Assembly: GCF_039729195.1 (NCBI RefSeq)
Contig: NZ_CP155796.1
Span: 3,968,001-4,032,000 of the forward strand
Direction: 5' to 3'
Length of the DNA stretch: 64,000 bases
From: Mycobacterium sp. DL
GTDB taxonomy: Bacteria > Actinomycetota > Actinomycetes > Mycobacteriales > Mycobacteriaceae
Below the pieces are notes generated by a model. It saw only the letters and a list, made by a program, of their open reading frames with translations. It did not search any database and was not told the origin of the DNA. Within the stretch, counting starts at the first letter, position 1, and the number at the start of each line of letters is the position of its first letter. Shown here piece after piece: positions 1 to 7,412 of the stretch. Made by a program: the position numbers and the translations under genes.

Positions 1-211
1 ACGGCGGTGGCCCGTAACCGGGCGGTGGCCCGTAGCCCGGCGGTGGCCCGTAGCCCGGCGGTGGCCCGTAGCCCGGCGGTGGCCCGTAACCGGGCGGTGG
101 CCCGTAGCCTGCCGGCGGGTAGCCCGGGTATCCGGGTGGGGGATAGCCGGTGGGCGGGCCACTGGGGGGAGGAGTCCCCGCCGGACCGAACCCGCCGACG
201 TTTGAGGTCAT
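1..211 (-). CDS. Proline/glycine/tyrosine-rich protein, N-terminal part only (cut by window edge)
   Basis: On the minus strand an ATG at 211 opens a frame that stays open to the window edge (about 70 codons). It begins MTSNVGGFGPAGTPPP and then repeats a PPGYGP unit at least six times. An AGGA-type ribosome site lies about 8 bases before this ATG; an in-frame ATG at 220 is less well placed. Such low-complexity N-terminal tails occur in mycobacterial membrane proteins, where they precede transmembrane segments (DUF4190-like or proline-rich antigen type), but the membrane part would be outside the window, so the family is inferred. Function unknown. Confidence 0.7.
   Translation of the reverse strand, partial: MTSNVGGFGPAGTPPPSGPPTGYPPPGYPGYPPAGYGPPPGYGPPPGYGPPPGYGPPPGYGPPPGYGPPP
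3..114. repeat. 18-bp tandem repeat encoding PPGYGP units
   Basis: About six copies of an 18-base unit reading cggtggcccgtagcccgg on the plus strand, with occasional g-to-a changes (cgtaacc). The unit length is a multiple of three and, on the minus strand, each copy encodes six residues of the Pro-Gly-Tyr tail. Copy number may vary between strains. Confidence 0.85.
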
Positions 212-415
212 GATCACCATCCTGTCGATCACCGCCGGAATTGACAACGTCAGTCACTCCAGACGCACGCCTGACGTTCCGGCACCCCCGGAGATCATCG
301 AGATCACCGCATCAACCGGCGGCCCGCGAGTGGGACATGTGCGTCATATCGGGGTTCGGCGACGCCGTGGTCGGCGTCATCGTTTCGGACTGGGAAGCTC
401 GGGTATCCGACGCGC

Positions 416-1402
416 ATGACGCGTTTCGGCTACACCCTCATGACCGAACAGAGTGGACCCAAAGAGCTTGTCCGCTATGCGATTTCGGCAGAAGAAGTCG
501 GTTTCGACTTCGAAGTGTCCAGCGACCACTACTTCCCCTGGCTGTCGTCGCAGGGTCACGCGCCCTACGCATGGTCGGTTCTCGGAGCGGTCGCACACGC
601 CACCGAACGGGTGGAGCTGATGACCTACGTCACCTGCCCGACCATTCGATACCACCCCGCCGTGGTCGCTCAGAAGGCGGCGACCCTGCAGATCCTGGCC
701 GACGGCCGGTTCACGCTGGGCCTGGGCAGTGGGGAGAACCTCAACGAGCACGTCGTCGGCGCAGGCTGGCCGACCGTGGCGCGGCGTCAGGACATGCTGC
801 GGGAGGCCATTCAGATCATCCGCGAGCTGTGGACCGGGGAGTTGGTCGACTGGAAAGGTGAGTACTTCCAGGTCGATTCTGCGCGGATCTGGGACGTCCC
901 CGATGTACCGATCGCCATTGCAGCGGCGGTCTCGGGCGACCGCTCCGTCGAGGAGTTCGCGCCGCTGGCCGACCACCTGATCGCCGTGCAGCCGAACAAG
1001 GAGCTTGTCGATTCCTGGCATGACACCCGGCGTGGGACCGGGCTTCCGGGCGACGTCCGGGTGATCGGTCAGATCCCGATCTGCTGGGATCCCGACCGCG
1101 ACGCCGCCGTGGCCCGCGCGCACGACCAGTTCCGATGGTTCGCCGGTGGTTGGGCGGTGAACGCGGATCTGCCGACCACGGCGGGTTTCGACGGCGCCAC
1201 GCAGTTCGTCCGACCCGAGGATGTCGCCGAGTCCATCCCCTGCGGTCCCGACCTGGACGCGATCGTGGAATCGGTGCGTGAATACTGGGAGGCGGGCTTC
1301 ACCGACATCGCACTCGTGCAGGTCGGCGGCGACAGCCAGGATGCGTTCCTCGAACAGGCGGCCGGCCCACTCCTGGACAAGCTCCGAAGCGCTTCGCAGT
1401 GA
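416..1402 (+). CDS. LLM-class F420-dependent oxidoreductase (TIGR03557-type, G6PDH-like family)
   Basis: A 328-residue protein with the luciferase-like TIM-barrel layout of the F420-dependent glucose-6-phosphate dehydrogenase-related group. Visible signatures are the N-terminal FGYTLMTEQSGPKELVRYA, an SSDHYFPW segment, and the LGSGENLNEHVVG loop typical of cofactor F420 binding. It probably carries out a hydride transfer with F420 in the cytoplasm; the substrate cannot be read from the sequence, and most family members with this N-terminus are not sugar dehydrogenases. The ATG at 416 is used because the family start aligns there. A small acidic protein gene follows 10 bases later and is probably co-transcribed. 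Confidence 0.9.
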   Translation: MTRFGYTLMTEQSGPKELVRYAISAEEVGFDFEVSSDHYFPWLSSQGHAPYAWSVLGAVAHATERVELMTYVTCPTIRYHPAVVAQKAATLQILADGRFTLGLGSGENLNEHVVGAGWPTVARRQDMLREAIQIIRELWTGELVDWKGEYFQVDSARIWDVPDVPIAIAAAVSGDRSVEEFAPLADHLIAVQPNKELVDSWHDTRRGTGLPGDVRVIGQIPICWDPDRDAAVARAHDQFRWFAGGWAVNADLPTTAGFDGATQFVRPEDVAESIPCGPDLDAIVESVREYWEAGFTDIALVQVGGDSQDAFLEQAAGPLLDKLRSASQ

Positions 1403-1412
1403 GGGGAATTCG

Positions 1413-1553
1413 ATGACCCGAGGCAAAGGTATCTACGACGACGAAGAGGGTTCGGCATCTTCGAAGAACACCAAGGCCGACGAGGCTGAGGGCGCCGACC
1501 GGCGGAAGGACACCCCCGACGTCGACGGGGACGCAGGCGAGCCGACAGCCTGA
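1413..1553 (+). CDS. Small acidic hydrophilic protein (46 aa), unknown function
   Basis: A 46-residue frame starting MTRGKGIYDDEEGSASS, rich in Asp, Glu, Lys and Arg, with no hydrophobic segment and almost certainly disordered. A GAGGGGAA ribosome site sits just before the ATG. It lies 10 bases after the F420 oxidoreductase and 27 bases before the SMR pair, so it probably belongs to one transcript with them. It is accepted because of its position, ribosome site and strongly charged, non-random composition. No function can be assigned. Confidence 0.65.
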   Translation: MTRGKGIYDDEEGSASSKNTKADEAEGADRRKDTPDVDGDAGEPTA

Positions 1554-1580
1554 GGCGGGCGAGACACGCAGAGGTATGCC

Positions 1581-1919
1581 ATGACGTGGCTTCTTTTGGC
1601 CTGCGCGATCCTGTGTGAAGTGGCGGCGACACTGTCGCTGAAGGGGTCCGCCACGATTCCGGCGCTGTACGTCGTGGTGGTGGTGGGCTATTTCGCATCG
1701 TTCGTCTTCCTTGCCGCTGTGCTCAAGCGGGGCATGGGAATCGGTGTCGCCTACGGCATCTGGGCAGCGACGGGAGTGGCACTCGTGGCGTCGCTGTCGG
1801 CGATGTTCTTCGGCGAGGCGTTCACCGTCGCGATGGGCGTCGGCCTGGTCTGCATCATCGCCGGGGTGCTGCTGGTCGAGACCGGCTCGCATCCCGCGAC
1901 GCCGTCTGAGGGTGGCTGA
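1581..1919 (+). CDS. SMR-family small multidrug efflux subunit A
   Basis: 112 residues with four predicted transmembrane helices, the usual size for the small multidrug resistance family. The conserved membrane Glu of helix 1 is seen in LLLACAILCEVAATLSLK, and the YGIWAATGV segment of helix 3 is present. It would use the proton gradient to export cationic, lipophilic compounds through the plasma membrane. A second SMR gene starts 5 bases after its stop, an arrangement typical of paired SMR proteins that act as heterodimers (EbrAB/YkkCD type). A heterodimer is inferred from the gene order. Confidence 0.9.
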   Translation: MTWLLLACAILCEVAATLSLKGSATIPALYVVVVVGYFASFVFLAAVLKRGMGIGVAYGIWAATGVALVASLSAMFFGEAFTVAMGVGLVCIIAGVLLVETGSHPATPSEGG

Positions 1920-1924
1920 GGCGA

Positions 1925-2245
1925 GTGCAGTACCTGCTGTTGTGCGGCGCGATCCTGTCGGAGGTCGTCGCCACGCTGACGCTGCGGGTCGCCGCGACCG
2001 GCCGGCCGCGCCTCTACGCCGTGGTCCTGGTCGGCTACGTCGTCGCCTTCACGATGCTGCTCGGTTCGCTGCGCCAGGGCATGCCGCTGGGCATCGCCTA
2101 CGGGATCTGGGCCGCGGCGGGGGTGGCGCTGACCGCCTTGGCGTCACGGGTGCTGTTCGGTGAGCAGTTGACGCGCCGGATGGTTGCCGGACTCGGATTG
2201 ATCATGGTCGGTGTCCTGCTGGTCGAACTGGGCGCCGGACACTGA
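1925..2245 (+). CDS. SMR-family small multidrug efflux subunit B
   Basis: 106 residues from a GTG start, four predicted transmembrane helices, with the key Glu in LLLCGAILSEVVATLTLR and the AYGIWAAAGVAL helix-3 motif. It is clearly homologous to, but distinct from, the SMR gene that ends 5 bases earlier. The two probably form one antiparallel transporter in the plasma membrane. The short C-terminal tail of this copy and the slightly longer hydrophilic tail of the first copy would give the two subunits different topology preferences, as in known SMR pairs. Confidence 0.9.
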   Translation: MQYLLLCGAILSEVVATLTLRVAATGRPRLYAVVLVGYVVAFTMLLGSLRQGMPLGIAYGIWAAAGVALTALASRVLFGEQLTRRMVAGLGLIMVGVLLVELGAGH

Positions 2246-2276
2246 GCACGGAGGACCCGCGGGTCGTTACGCGGCC

Positions 2277-3203
2277 CTAACGGGTTCTGACCGGGTCGCC
2301 GCTACGTTTGCTCTCCAGTCGGTGCCAGGTCCACCAGAACAGCAGCGCAGCGGCCACCGAACCGGCGGCGGCCAGCCACTGCGAACCCAGAAACAGATGC
2401 CACTCTGCGGGGTCGTCGTTCAGATGGGCCGACGCGCCGCGCAGCACCTGCACCACGCCGAGTGCCAGGCTCGCCGACCCCACAGCGCCGACCAGCACGA
2501 CGAACACCGTACGGAGTGTGTAGCGCGTCGCAGAGGGGGAGATCACCGCGCGGATCCGGCCGGTACGGGCCAGGAAGTGTGACGCGGCGCAGGCCACGAT
2601 GAGCGCCACCGCGTCGGCAGCCAGAGTGTCCGAGAGCCGGTGGGCCTTGATGATGACGGTGTAGGCACCGATGCCCACCGCCCAGGTGAGGGTGAAGAAC
2701 ATGGCCACACCACGGAACCGGTACGGCATCACGATCAGCGTGGCGAACAGCAGCGACATCGCCGCGGTGGTGTGCCCGCTGGGCAATGTGTTGTCGGCGA
2801 ACGTGCCGTTGATCGCGACAAGTTCGGGACGCGACAGCACGTGATACTTCAGCACCTGCGTGGCGGCCTGCCCGCCGAGGATCACCCCCACCCCGGCCAC
2901 GGCCAGCCACACCTGGCGACGCAGTAACCCGATCACTCCGACGATCGCCGCCGCGGCCAGCTGAGACGTCACCGTGATGGTGTGGAATTGGTCCAGCGCC
3001 GCCTGACGCAACTCGGCGTCGACCTGGGTGGCGCCGCGCAGCGCCGCGTCCTCGAACCGCTGGCCCGTCGTGGTCTGCACGGCCAGCAGGTAGACCACGG
3101 CGCCGAACAGCAATGCGGCGATCAGTACTGCAGTCCACCGGTGCCGGGCCCGATGCAGCCGGTCGTCCCCATCGAGCGCCACCCGCCTCTCGGTCCTCGT
3201 CAC
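2277..3203 (-). CDS. PAP2-superfamily membrane phosphatase
   Basis: About 308 residues from a GTG at 3203. An ATG at 3329 is also in frame, but it would overlap the start of the divergent neighbour and add an Arg-rich leader. Six hydrophobic segments surround the lipid-phosphatase motifs: KYHVLSRP (a K-x5-RP variant of motif 1), PSGHTTAAMS (motif 2) and HRLSDTLAAD (His and Asp of motif 3). Family members remove phosphate from lipids such as phosphatidic acid or polyprenyl pyrophosphate at the outer membrane face. The exact substrate is unknown. It is convergent with the SMR pair. Confidence 0.85.
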   Translation of the reverse strand: MTRTERRVALDGDDRLHRARHRWTAVLIAALLFGAVVYLLAVQTTTGQRFEDAALRGATQVDAELRQAALDQFHTITVTSQLAAAAIVGVIGLLRRQVWLAVAGVGVILGGQAATQVLKYHVLSRPELVAINGTFADNTLPSGHTTAAMSLLFATLIVMPYRFRGVAMFFTLTWAVGIGAYTVIIKAHRLSDTLAADAVALIVACAASHFLARTGRIRAVISPSATRYTLRTVFVVLVGAVGSASLALGVVQVLRGASAHLNDDPAEWHLFLGSQWLAAAGSVAAALLFWWTWHRLESKRSGDPVRTR

Positions 3204-3327
3204 CGCCCCAGAGCTCCTATTCGTACGTCCGGTCCGGACCGAAACCCAGCGTTCGACCGAGCGTATCGGCAGTCTGTATCCCGCACCGTTTGTACGCAGT
3301 GAGCGTGGCCGCCCGCAGAATAAGTCC

Positions 3328-4134
3328 ATGACGTATGTGCCGCGCTTCGCTCAGACGCCGGGGGACACCGTGGCCGTGGTCGACCTGGAATCGGCGTGCG
3401 CACTGTTCGGCTGGGACATGCTGCCGTATCCACTGGGGCGTAGCCGACCCGTCGGGTCGGTGTGGCTTGCCGCCAGAGCGGGCGAACCGATCGCTGATCG
3501 ACTCGCCGGTGGAGACCTCCCCGGAGTCCGATCATGGGTGGAAGCCCTTGTGCGAAGCGATGTCTGCGTGGAATGCCGAGTGCACTCCTTGGACGCGCAC
3601 GCGCCCGAGTTGCGGCTGCACGCGTTGCGTGCGGGCGAATCCGGGTTCGTCGCAGTGCAGACCCGCGACCGGGACGGTATCGACGTCGTCGACATCCACT
3701 CGGTGGCGCCGGATGCGTTGGCGGCCGCGATTGCAGAATCGGTAGGACTGGTCGGCGCGGGTGCGCACCCGCGTATCGCGGTGGCCGGAGGTGGCAATCA
3801 TCTGCCGAAGATGCCCGATACGCTGGAAGAATACGATGACCTCGGATTCCCTGTCCGGCGTGCCGAGCCCGACGAACTGCCTGCCCGCGTCTTCGACGTC
3901 AGCGAGATCGTGGCGACCGGGACGGTGCAGACCCGTTACGAGCCGGCGCGGCAGTGGGGTCCGGACCCGCAGAGTCGAATCCTGCAGTGGGTGCGGGTCA
4001 GCGGCGACGGCGACTACATCTACGAATCTGACGGCCACGCCGAGCCGCTGAGCGAAGACATGCTGCGGAGTTTCATCGAGGGTTCCATCGCAGACGACAT
4101 GGAGTCCGCGCGTGCGCGCCGCGGCCTTATTTGA
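3328..4134 (+). CDS. Possible EspG-like ESX-associated protein
   Basis: 268 residues, cytoplasmic, no signal peptide or membrane helix. Length and the alternating beta-strand pattern (for example ELRLHALRAGESGFVAVQTRDRDGIDVV around residues 95-120) suggest the EspG fold, the cytoplasmic chaperone of ESX substrates, but no diagnostic motif was found. The main support is context: the next genes, facing it tail to tail, encode a WXG protein, an EspC-like mini-ORF and a membrane protein. If EspG-like, it would bind the WXG product before secretion. It could equally be an unrelated mycobacterial hypothetical. Confidence 0.5.
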   Translation: MTYVPRFAQTPGDTVAVVDLESACALFGWDMLPYPLGRSRPVGSVWLAARAGEPIADRLAGGDLPGVRSWVEALVRSDVCVECRVHSLDAHAPELRLHALRAGESGFVAVQTRDRDGIDVVDIHSVAPDALAAAIAESVGLVGAGAHPRIAVAGGGNHLPKMPDTLEEYDDLGFPVRRAEPDELPARVFDVSEIVATGTVQTRYEPARQWGPDPQSRILQWVRVSGDGDYIYESDGHAEPLSEDMLRSFIEGSIADDMESARARRGLI

Positions 4135-4179
4135 GGTTGAGAACTGCGTTCACCCCGGTGCGACGAGAGACGACCAATG

Positions 4180-4911
4180 TCATTCGCGGGTGAACTTCTT
4201 GTCATCGAGACGCTGAAGGGCGCGGCCGTCGACGAGCTCGTCGCGGCATTCGGGGTGCTGCCAATAGAACCGAACCCAGTCTCGCAACGGGTCGCTGTTG
4301 CCGGTGACACAATCTGAGAGAAGGGTGGCGCTTCTACCCTCGGGCAGCACCAGCACGATCAGCTCTCTGCCGCGGAGTTTGCGACGCACCGGGTGGTCCT
4401 GAATCTGTTTGATGTCTTCCCAATTGGCGCGCCGGAATGCCAGCCACGGCCCGTTCCACACTTCGCAACTGTCCGGGGTCAAGCGCAGATAGCAGTCGCC
4501 GCCGTGAGCGATCATGCGCCACAGCGTCGCCACGCCCGTCACCAGGATGAAGACCATCATCCAGGGCGTGGAAGACCGATAAGTGGGCATGTCGACATGA
4601 CCGAATGGTGCGAAAGCGACATAGAGTACGGCCGCGAGTACCGCCGCGCCGATCCAGATCATGGAAAGTGCGTCAAAGAGTTTCCTCGGTCGAATTGTGG
4701 TTCCGACGGAGTTGAACTGGCCTCTAGGCTCCGCCATCCACCGCATGACCGCCCATTGGGCCGAAAAGCCGAAAATTCCGACAGCGAATATTGACGCGAT
4801 TGCTCCCGAGAGGCCTTTTCCGTCAACGATTTCCGCGAGCCCCCACCAGAGAAAGAATATTCCGCATGCAGGCAGAAACCCGAATGCGGCTAGGTTGCTG
4901 ACCAGTCTCAT
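4180..4911 (-). CDS. Four-TM membrane protein with C-terminal soluble domain; candidate immunity/partner of the WXG protein
   Basis: 243 residues from the ATG at 4911, which overlaps the stop of the upstream WXG gene as ATGA, so the two are translationally coupled. Four hydrophobic segments lie at about residues 7-25, 35-56, 82-105 and 114-134. A roughly 110-residue cytoplasmic domain follows, with YLRLTPDSCEVWNGPW and DWVRFYWQHPECRDEL, which resembles a PH-like beta domain. Coupling to a large secreted-type protein with a hydrophobic glycine-rich end suggests protection of the producer or anchoring, but this is inference; no family was recognised with certainty. Confidence 0.75.
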   Translation of the reverse strand: MRLVSNLAAFGFLPACGIFFLWWGLAEIVDGKGLSGAIASIFAVGIFGFSAQWAVMRWMAEPRGQFNSVGTTIRPRKLFDALSMIWIGAAVLAAVLYVAFAPFGHVDMPTYRSSTPWMMVFILVTGVATLWRMIAHGGDCYLRLTPDSCEVWNGPWLAFRRANWEDIKQIQDHPVRRKLRGRELIVLVLPEGRSATLLSDCVTGNSDPLRDWVRFYWQHPECRDELVDGRALQRLDDKKFTRE

Positions 4912-6254
4912 CGCGTGCAGAACTGATTTCCCAGGAAGGTGCCGAGAGCGCCAACACCTTGAGAGCCGGCCGCGGAGATGAATCCCGCACCAATCCATCC
5001 CACTCCAGGGAATGCCAAAGGCGCGAATCCACCCGCGATTGAGCCGGCACCGGTGTAGGTGTCAACGCATCGCTCGAAAGCACTTTGGGCGCCGGCGACA
5101 TTGAGCAACATCTCAGCGACCCCGACGGCAGGTCCGGCGAACTTGGCTCCTGTACCGACCTTCTCGAGTGCTTCCGCACTCAGTCTCGGGATGGATCCAC
5201 CCTGTTCGACGTATCGCTCCAAACCGGTCAGAGCACCACCCGCGATGGCCGTAGGTGGATTGCTGAAAATCTCAATCGGGATGTCGCCTTCCCGCCCGTC
5301 GGGGGTGTACAGCTTGGCTTCGGTCCTGCCGTTCGGCCACTGATGGGTTTCCATGAGTGTGCCGTCTGCAAGACGTGTACTCGTTGTCGTGGCGCCTCGA
5401 AGTGAATAGGTCGTCGAGTCCTTCCACGTGACAGTGCTGGTCTGCGACAAGAAGTTCCCATCTCTGTCGTAGTGGGCGACGCGCAGGGTAGGGCCACGGT
5501 CCCACTGGTACTCGTTGTCGTCGGTCACCACTTGCTTGCTGCCATCCTGCATGGTGTGCGTTGTGGTGGTGATGTCACCGTCGGCTTCCACCGCCGTATC
5601 CCTGACCGTTTGTGACATGTCGATGTCACGCAGCATTGCCTGCTGCATCAGTCCGGTCGCCGCCGCCGGGCAAGGCACTTCATCGCCGGGCCTCTGTAGT
5701 CCGGGCATCAAGTTGTCCAGTCCGGTCGGATCTGGCGCTTCGAACCCGTGCGGCTTCGCCGCCGCGACCACCGCGGCGGCAGTGTCGTCGTCGGCAGCGC
5801 CCACCGCCAGCAGAAGTCCGTTGACGGTGATCTGCTCGGCCTGGGCGCGTCGCTCCAGCGCTGCCGCCTCCTCGGCGGTCATCGCAGCGCCGGTGATCAG
5901 GACCACCCACTGATCGCTGACGTGTAATTGACCGGTCATGTCGATCTCGTCGGCCCTGTTCAACAATGCGGTTCGTGCTTCGCTGACGGTGCCGGCGCCG
6001 CCCCGAAGCGCCGCGCCGACGGTCTTGGTGTACGCCGCCAAGTCACTCGCCGCGTCCGCTGCGCGTCCGAACATCTTGTTGGCCGCGGTGTGCGCGTCAC
6101 CGGACCACGCTCTGGTCTCGGGCATGGTGTCGATGTTGTTGCTCATCATGGTCACCGCATCGGCGACAGCTCGGCCGCTGTCCTCGACCGCTTGTCCGGT
6201 GAAGGCCAGAGAATCGGGATTCCAGCGCTCCAATCGGGAACGAGAAGGCAGCAC
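4908..6254 (-). CDS. WXG100-like N-terminal domain protein, putative ESX/type VII-secreted effector
   Basis: 448 residues from a GTG at 6254, directly after the EspC-like mini-ORF. Residues about 15-105 form a helical hairpin with a W-S-G turn (ETRAWSGDAHTAANKMF), as in WXG100 proteins. Residues about 230-330 are beta-rich with short repeats of aromatic and threonine residues, recalling RHS/YD-type stretches. The last 80 residues are glycine- and alanine-rich and hydrophobic. Large WXG proteins with variable C-termini are often type VII secreted effectors or toxins; no catalytic motif was recognised here. It is coupled to the downstream membrane protein gene by ATGA overlap. Confidence 0.75.
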   Translation of the reverse strand: MLPSRSRLERWNPDSLAFTGQAVEDSGRAVADAVTMMSNNIDTMPETRAWSGDAHTAANKMFGRAADAASDLAAYTKTVGAALRGGAGTVSEARTALLNRADEIDMTGQLHVSDQWVVLITGAAMTAEEAAALERRAQAEQITVNGLLLAVGAADDDTAAAVVAAAKPHGFEAPDPTGLDNLMPGLQRPGDEVPCPAAATGLMQQAMLRDIDMSQTVRDTAVEADGDITTTTHTMQDGSKQVVTDDNEYQWDRGPTLRVAHYDRDGNFLSQTSTVTWKDSTTYSLRGATTTSTRLADGTLMETHQWPNGRTEAKLYTPDGREGDIPIEIFSNPPTAIAGGALTGLERYVEQGGSIPRLSAEALEKVGTGAKFAGPAVGVAEMLLNVAGAQSAFERCVDTYTGAGSIAGGFAPLAFPGVGWIGAGFISAAGSQGVGALGTFLGNQFCTR

Positions 6255-6257
6255 GGG

Positions 6258-6386
6258 TCAGAAGATTCCCTCGAAGCCGTCGGCAGCGGTGGCCACCTTG
6301 GTCCCGATATCGGCGTCGCGGATCAGCGCCGCGGCGTTGTCGACCTGCCCGGCGAAGGCCCGCAGAATCTCCGGATCGACATCCAT
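6258..6386 (-). CDS. Mini-ORF resembling the N-terminus of EspC-like (DUF2580) proteins
   Basis: 42 codons starting MDVDPEILRAFAGQVDNAA and ending GFEGIF, three bases before the GTG of the WXG gene. The start resembles the first helix of EspC/DUF2580 proteins that usually precede WXG effectors in mycobacteria, but those are about 100 residues long. This copy may therefore be an internally deleted family member or a genuine short form. The position, frame and composition support translation; a role as a secretion partner is inferred. Confidence 0.55.
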   Translation of the reverse strand: MDVDPEILRAFAGQVDNAAALIRDADIGTKVATAADGFEGIF

Positions 6387-6538
6387 GGCGACCAGATTAG
6401 TGCAGCCAGAGGGGCCGGTGGTGCACCAATTTCGTCCGCTCGGGCGGACTGGACGGCAAGAGGGCCATGACCGGAAGACCAGTCAGGGCATGGAATCTGG
6501 GCCGCGCCGGATGGTCACCGGACTCGGAGGCGCGACGC

Positions 6539-6964
6539 TCAGCCGCGGCCGTCAGGCTGATCGTTGTTCTTCTGGGCGCCCCAGCCGTGCACCCGGTCGA
6601 CCTCGATCAGCGCGCTGACACGCGGCCGGTCACGGTCCGGGTATGGCTTTCCCTGGTAGTGCTGGGACAGTGCGTCGATGTCGGTGAGGCCTTCGTCGTC
6701 ATAGATATCGGTGATATGTCCGATGACGGTGACGTGGGTGTACCAGTCGCCGTCGTCGATCACCGTCAGCGAGACCCGCGGATCCTTGCGCATGTGATTC
6801 AGCCGCTTGCGGTGAACATCCATGTTGACCAGCAGCTGGTCGCCTCGCAGGAGGTACCACGTCGCGGCCGAGACCGGATGCCCGTCGCTGCGGACGGTGC
6901 TGATGACGGCGGGGTTGGGCTTCGACAGCATCTTCTTGGCGTCGTCGGTCAGTGCTGAAGGCAT
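6539..6964 (-). CDS. PPOX-class F420-dependent oxidoreductase (pyridoxamine 5'-phosphate oxidase fold)
   Basis: 141 residues from the ATG at 6964, preceded by a good AGGAG site (an in-frame start at 7000 is not needed). The sequence shows the split beta-barrel pattern NPAVISTVRSDGHPVSAATW, VNMDVHRKRLNHMRKDPRV and VTVIGHITDIYDDEG, typical of actinobacterial flavin/deazaflavin oxidoreductases. Many such proteins use F420 rather than FMN. Cytoplasmic; substrate unknown. It is transcribed alone, convergent with nothing on the plus strand. Confidence 0.85.
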   Translation of the reverse strand: MPSALTDDAKKMLSKPNPAVISTVRSDGHPVSAATWYLLRGDQLLVNMDVHRKRLNHMRKDPRVSLTVIDDGDWYTHVTVIGHITDIYDDEGLTDIDALSQHYQGKPYPDRDRPRVSALIEVDRVHGWGAQKNNDQPDGRG

Positions 6965-7038
6965 GAGGTCTCCTGAGTGGGGTTGCGTCACTGTCATCAC
7001 AGAGTGCCCGGCCGCCGATGAGTTACACCGGCTCGAGC

Positions 7039-7332
7039 TCAGGACTGTGCCAATCCGTGGACCACGGCGAATATGACAAGCGCAAGCAGCAGAGTGAGAA
7101 CTCCGAGGGCGCCGCCGGCCAGTGCGGCGCCCCGGTTCGTGGCTTGCCTGCGATCGACGCGGCCGGAACCGACCACCCCGGCGATGATCGCGCAGACCGC
7201 GGCGGGGAGCGCGACAAAATCTCCGACGATCGGGACGAAGGTGAACGTGATCGAGATGACCCCGAGAATCAGCGCAGCGGTTCCCACACCGTTGCGCATT
7301 GCGGGCGTTGGCGTTTCGAGCGGCGGCGTCAT
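7039..7332 (-). CDS. Small membrane protein, DUF4190-like
   Basis: 97 residues from the ATG at 7332 with an AAGGAG site. After a short polar N-terminus (MTPPLETPTPAMRNGVGT), two long hydrophobic stretches (ALILGVISITFTFVPIVGDFVALP with AVCAIIAGVVGSG, and ALAGGALGVLTLLLALVIF) are separated by a basic loop GRVDRRQATNRG. This two-helix layout with an Arg-rich loop is that of the DUF4190 family. No function is known. Confidence 0.75.
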   Translation of the reverse strand: MTPPLETPTPAMRNGVGTAALILGVISITFTFVPIVGDFVALPAAVCAIIAGVVGSGRVDRRQATNRGAALAGGALGVLTLLLALVIFAVVHGLAQS

Positions 7333-7412
7333 CGAACTCCTTCGCAGAGTGCGTCGTCTATCACGATAGCGCCCAATTTCGCGGGCTGACGGGACGGAAC
7401 GTCTTCGGGTAC

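Noticed and set aside
1..114. CRISPR-like repeats
   Set aside because: Units are contiguous with no spacers and encode a Pro-Gly-Tyr tail in frame.
377..1426. 349-codon minus-strand ORF
   Set aside because: Antisense shadow of the F420-type oxidoreductase at 416-1402; composition Arg/Gly/Val-biased with no family resemblance.
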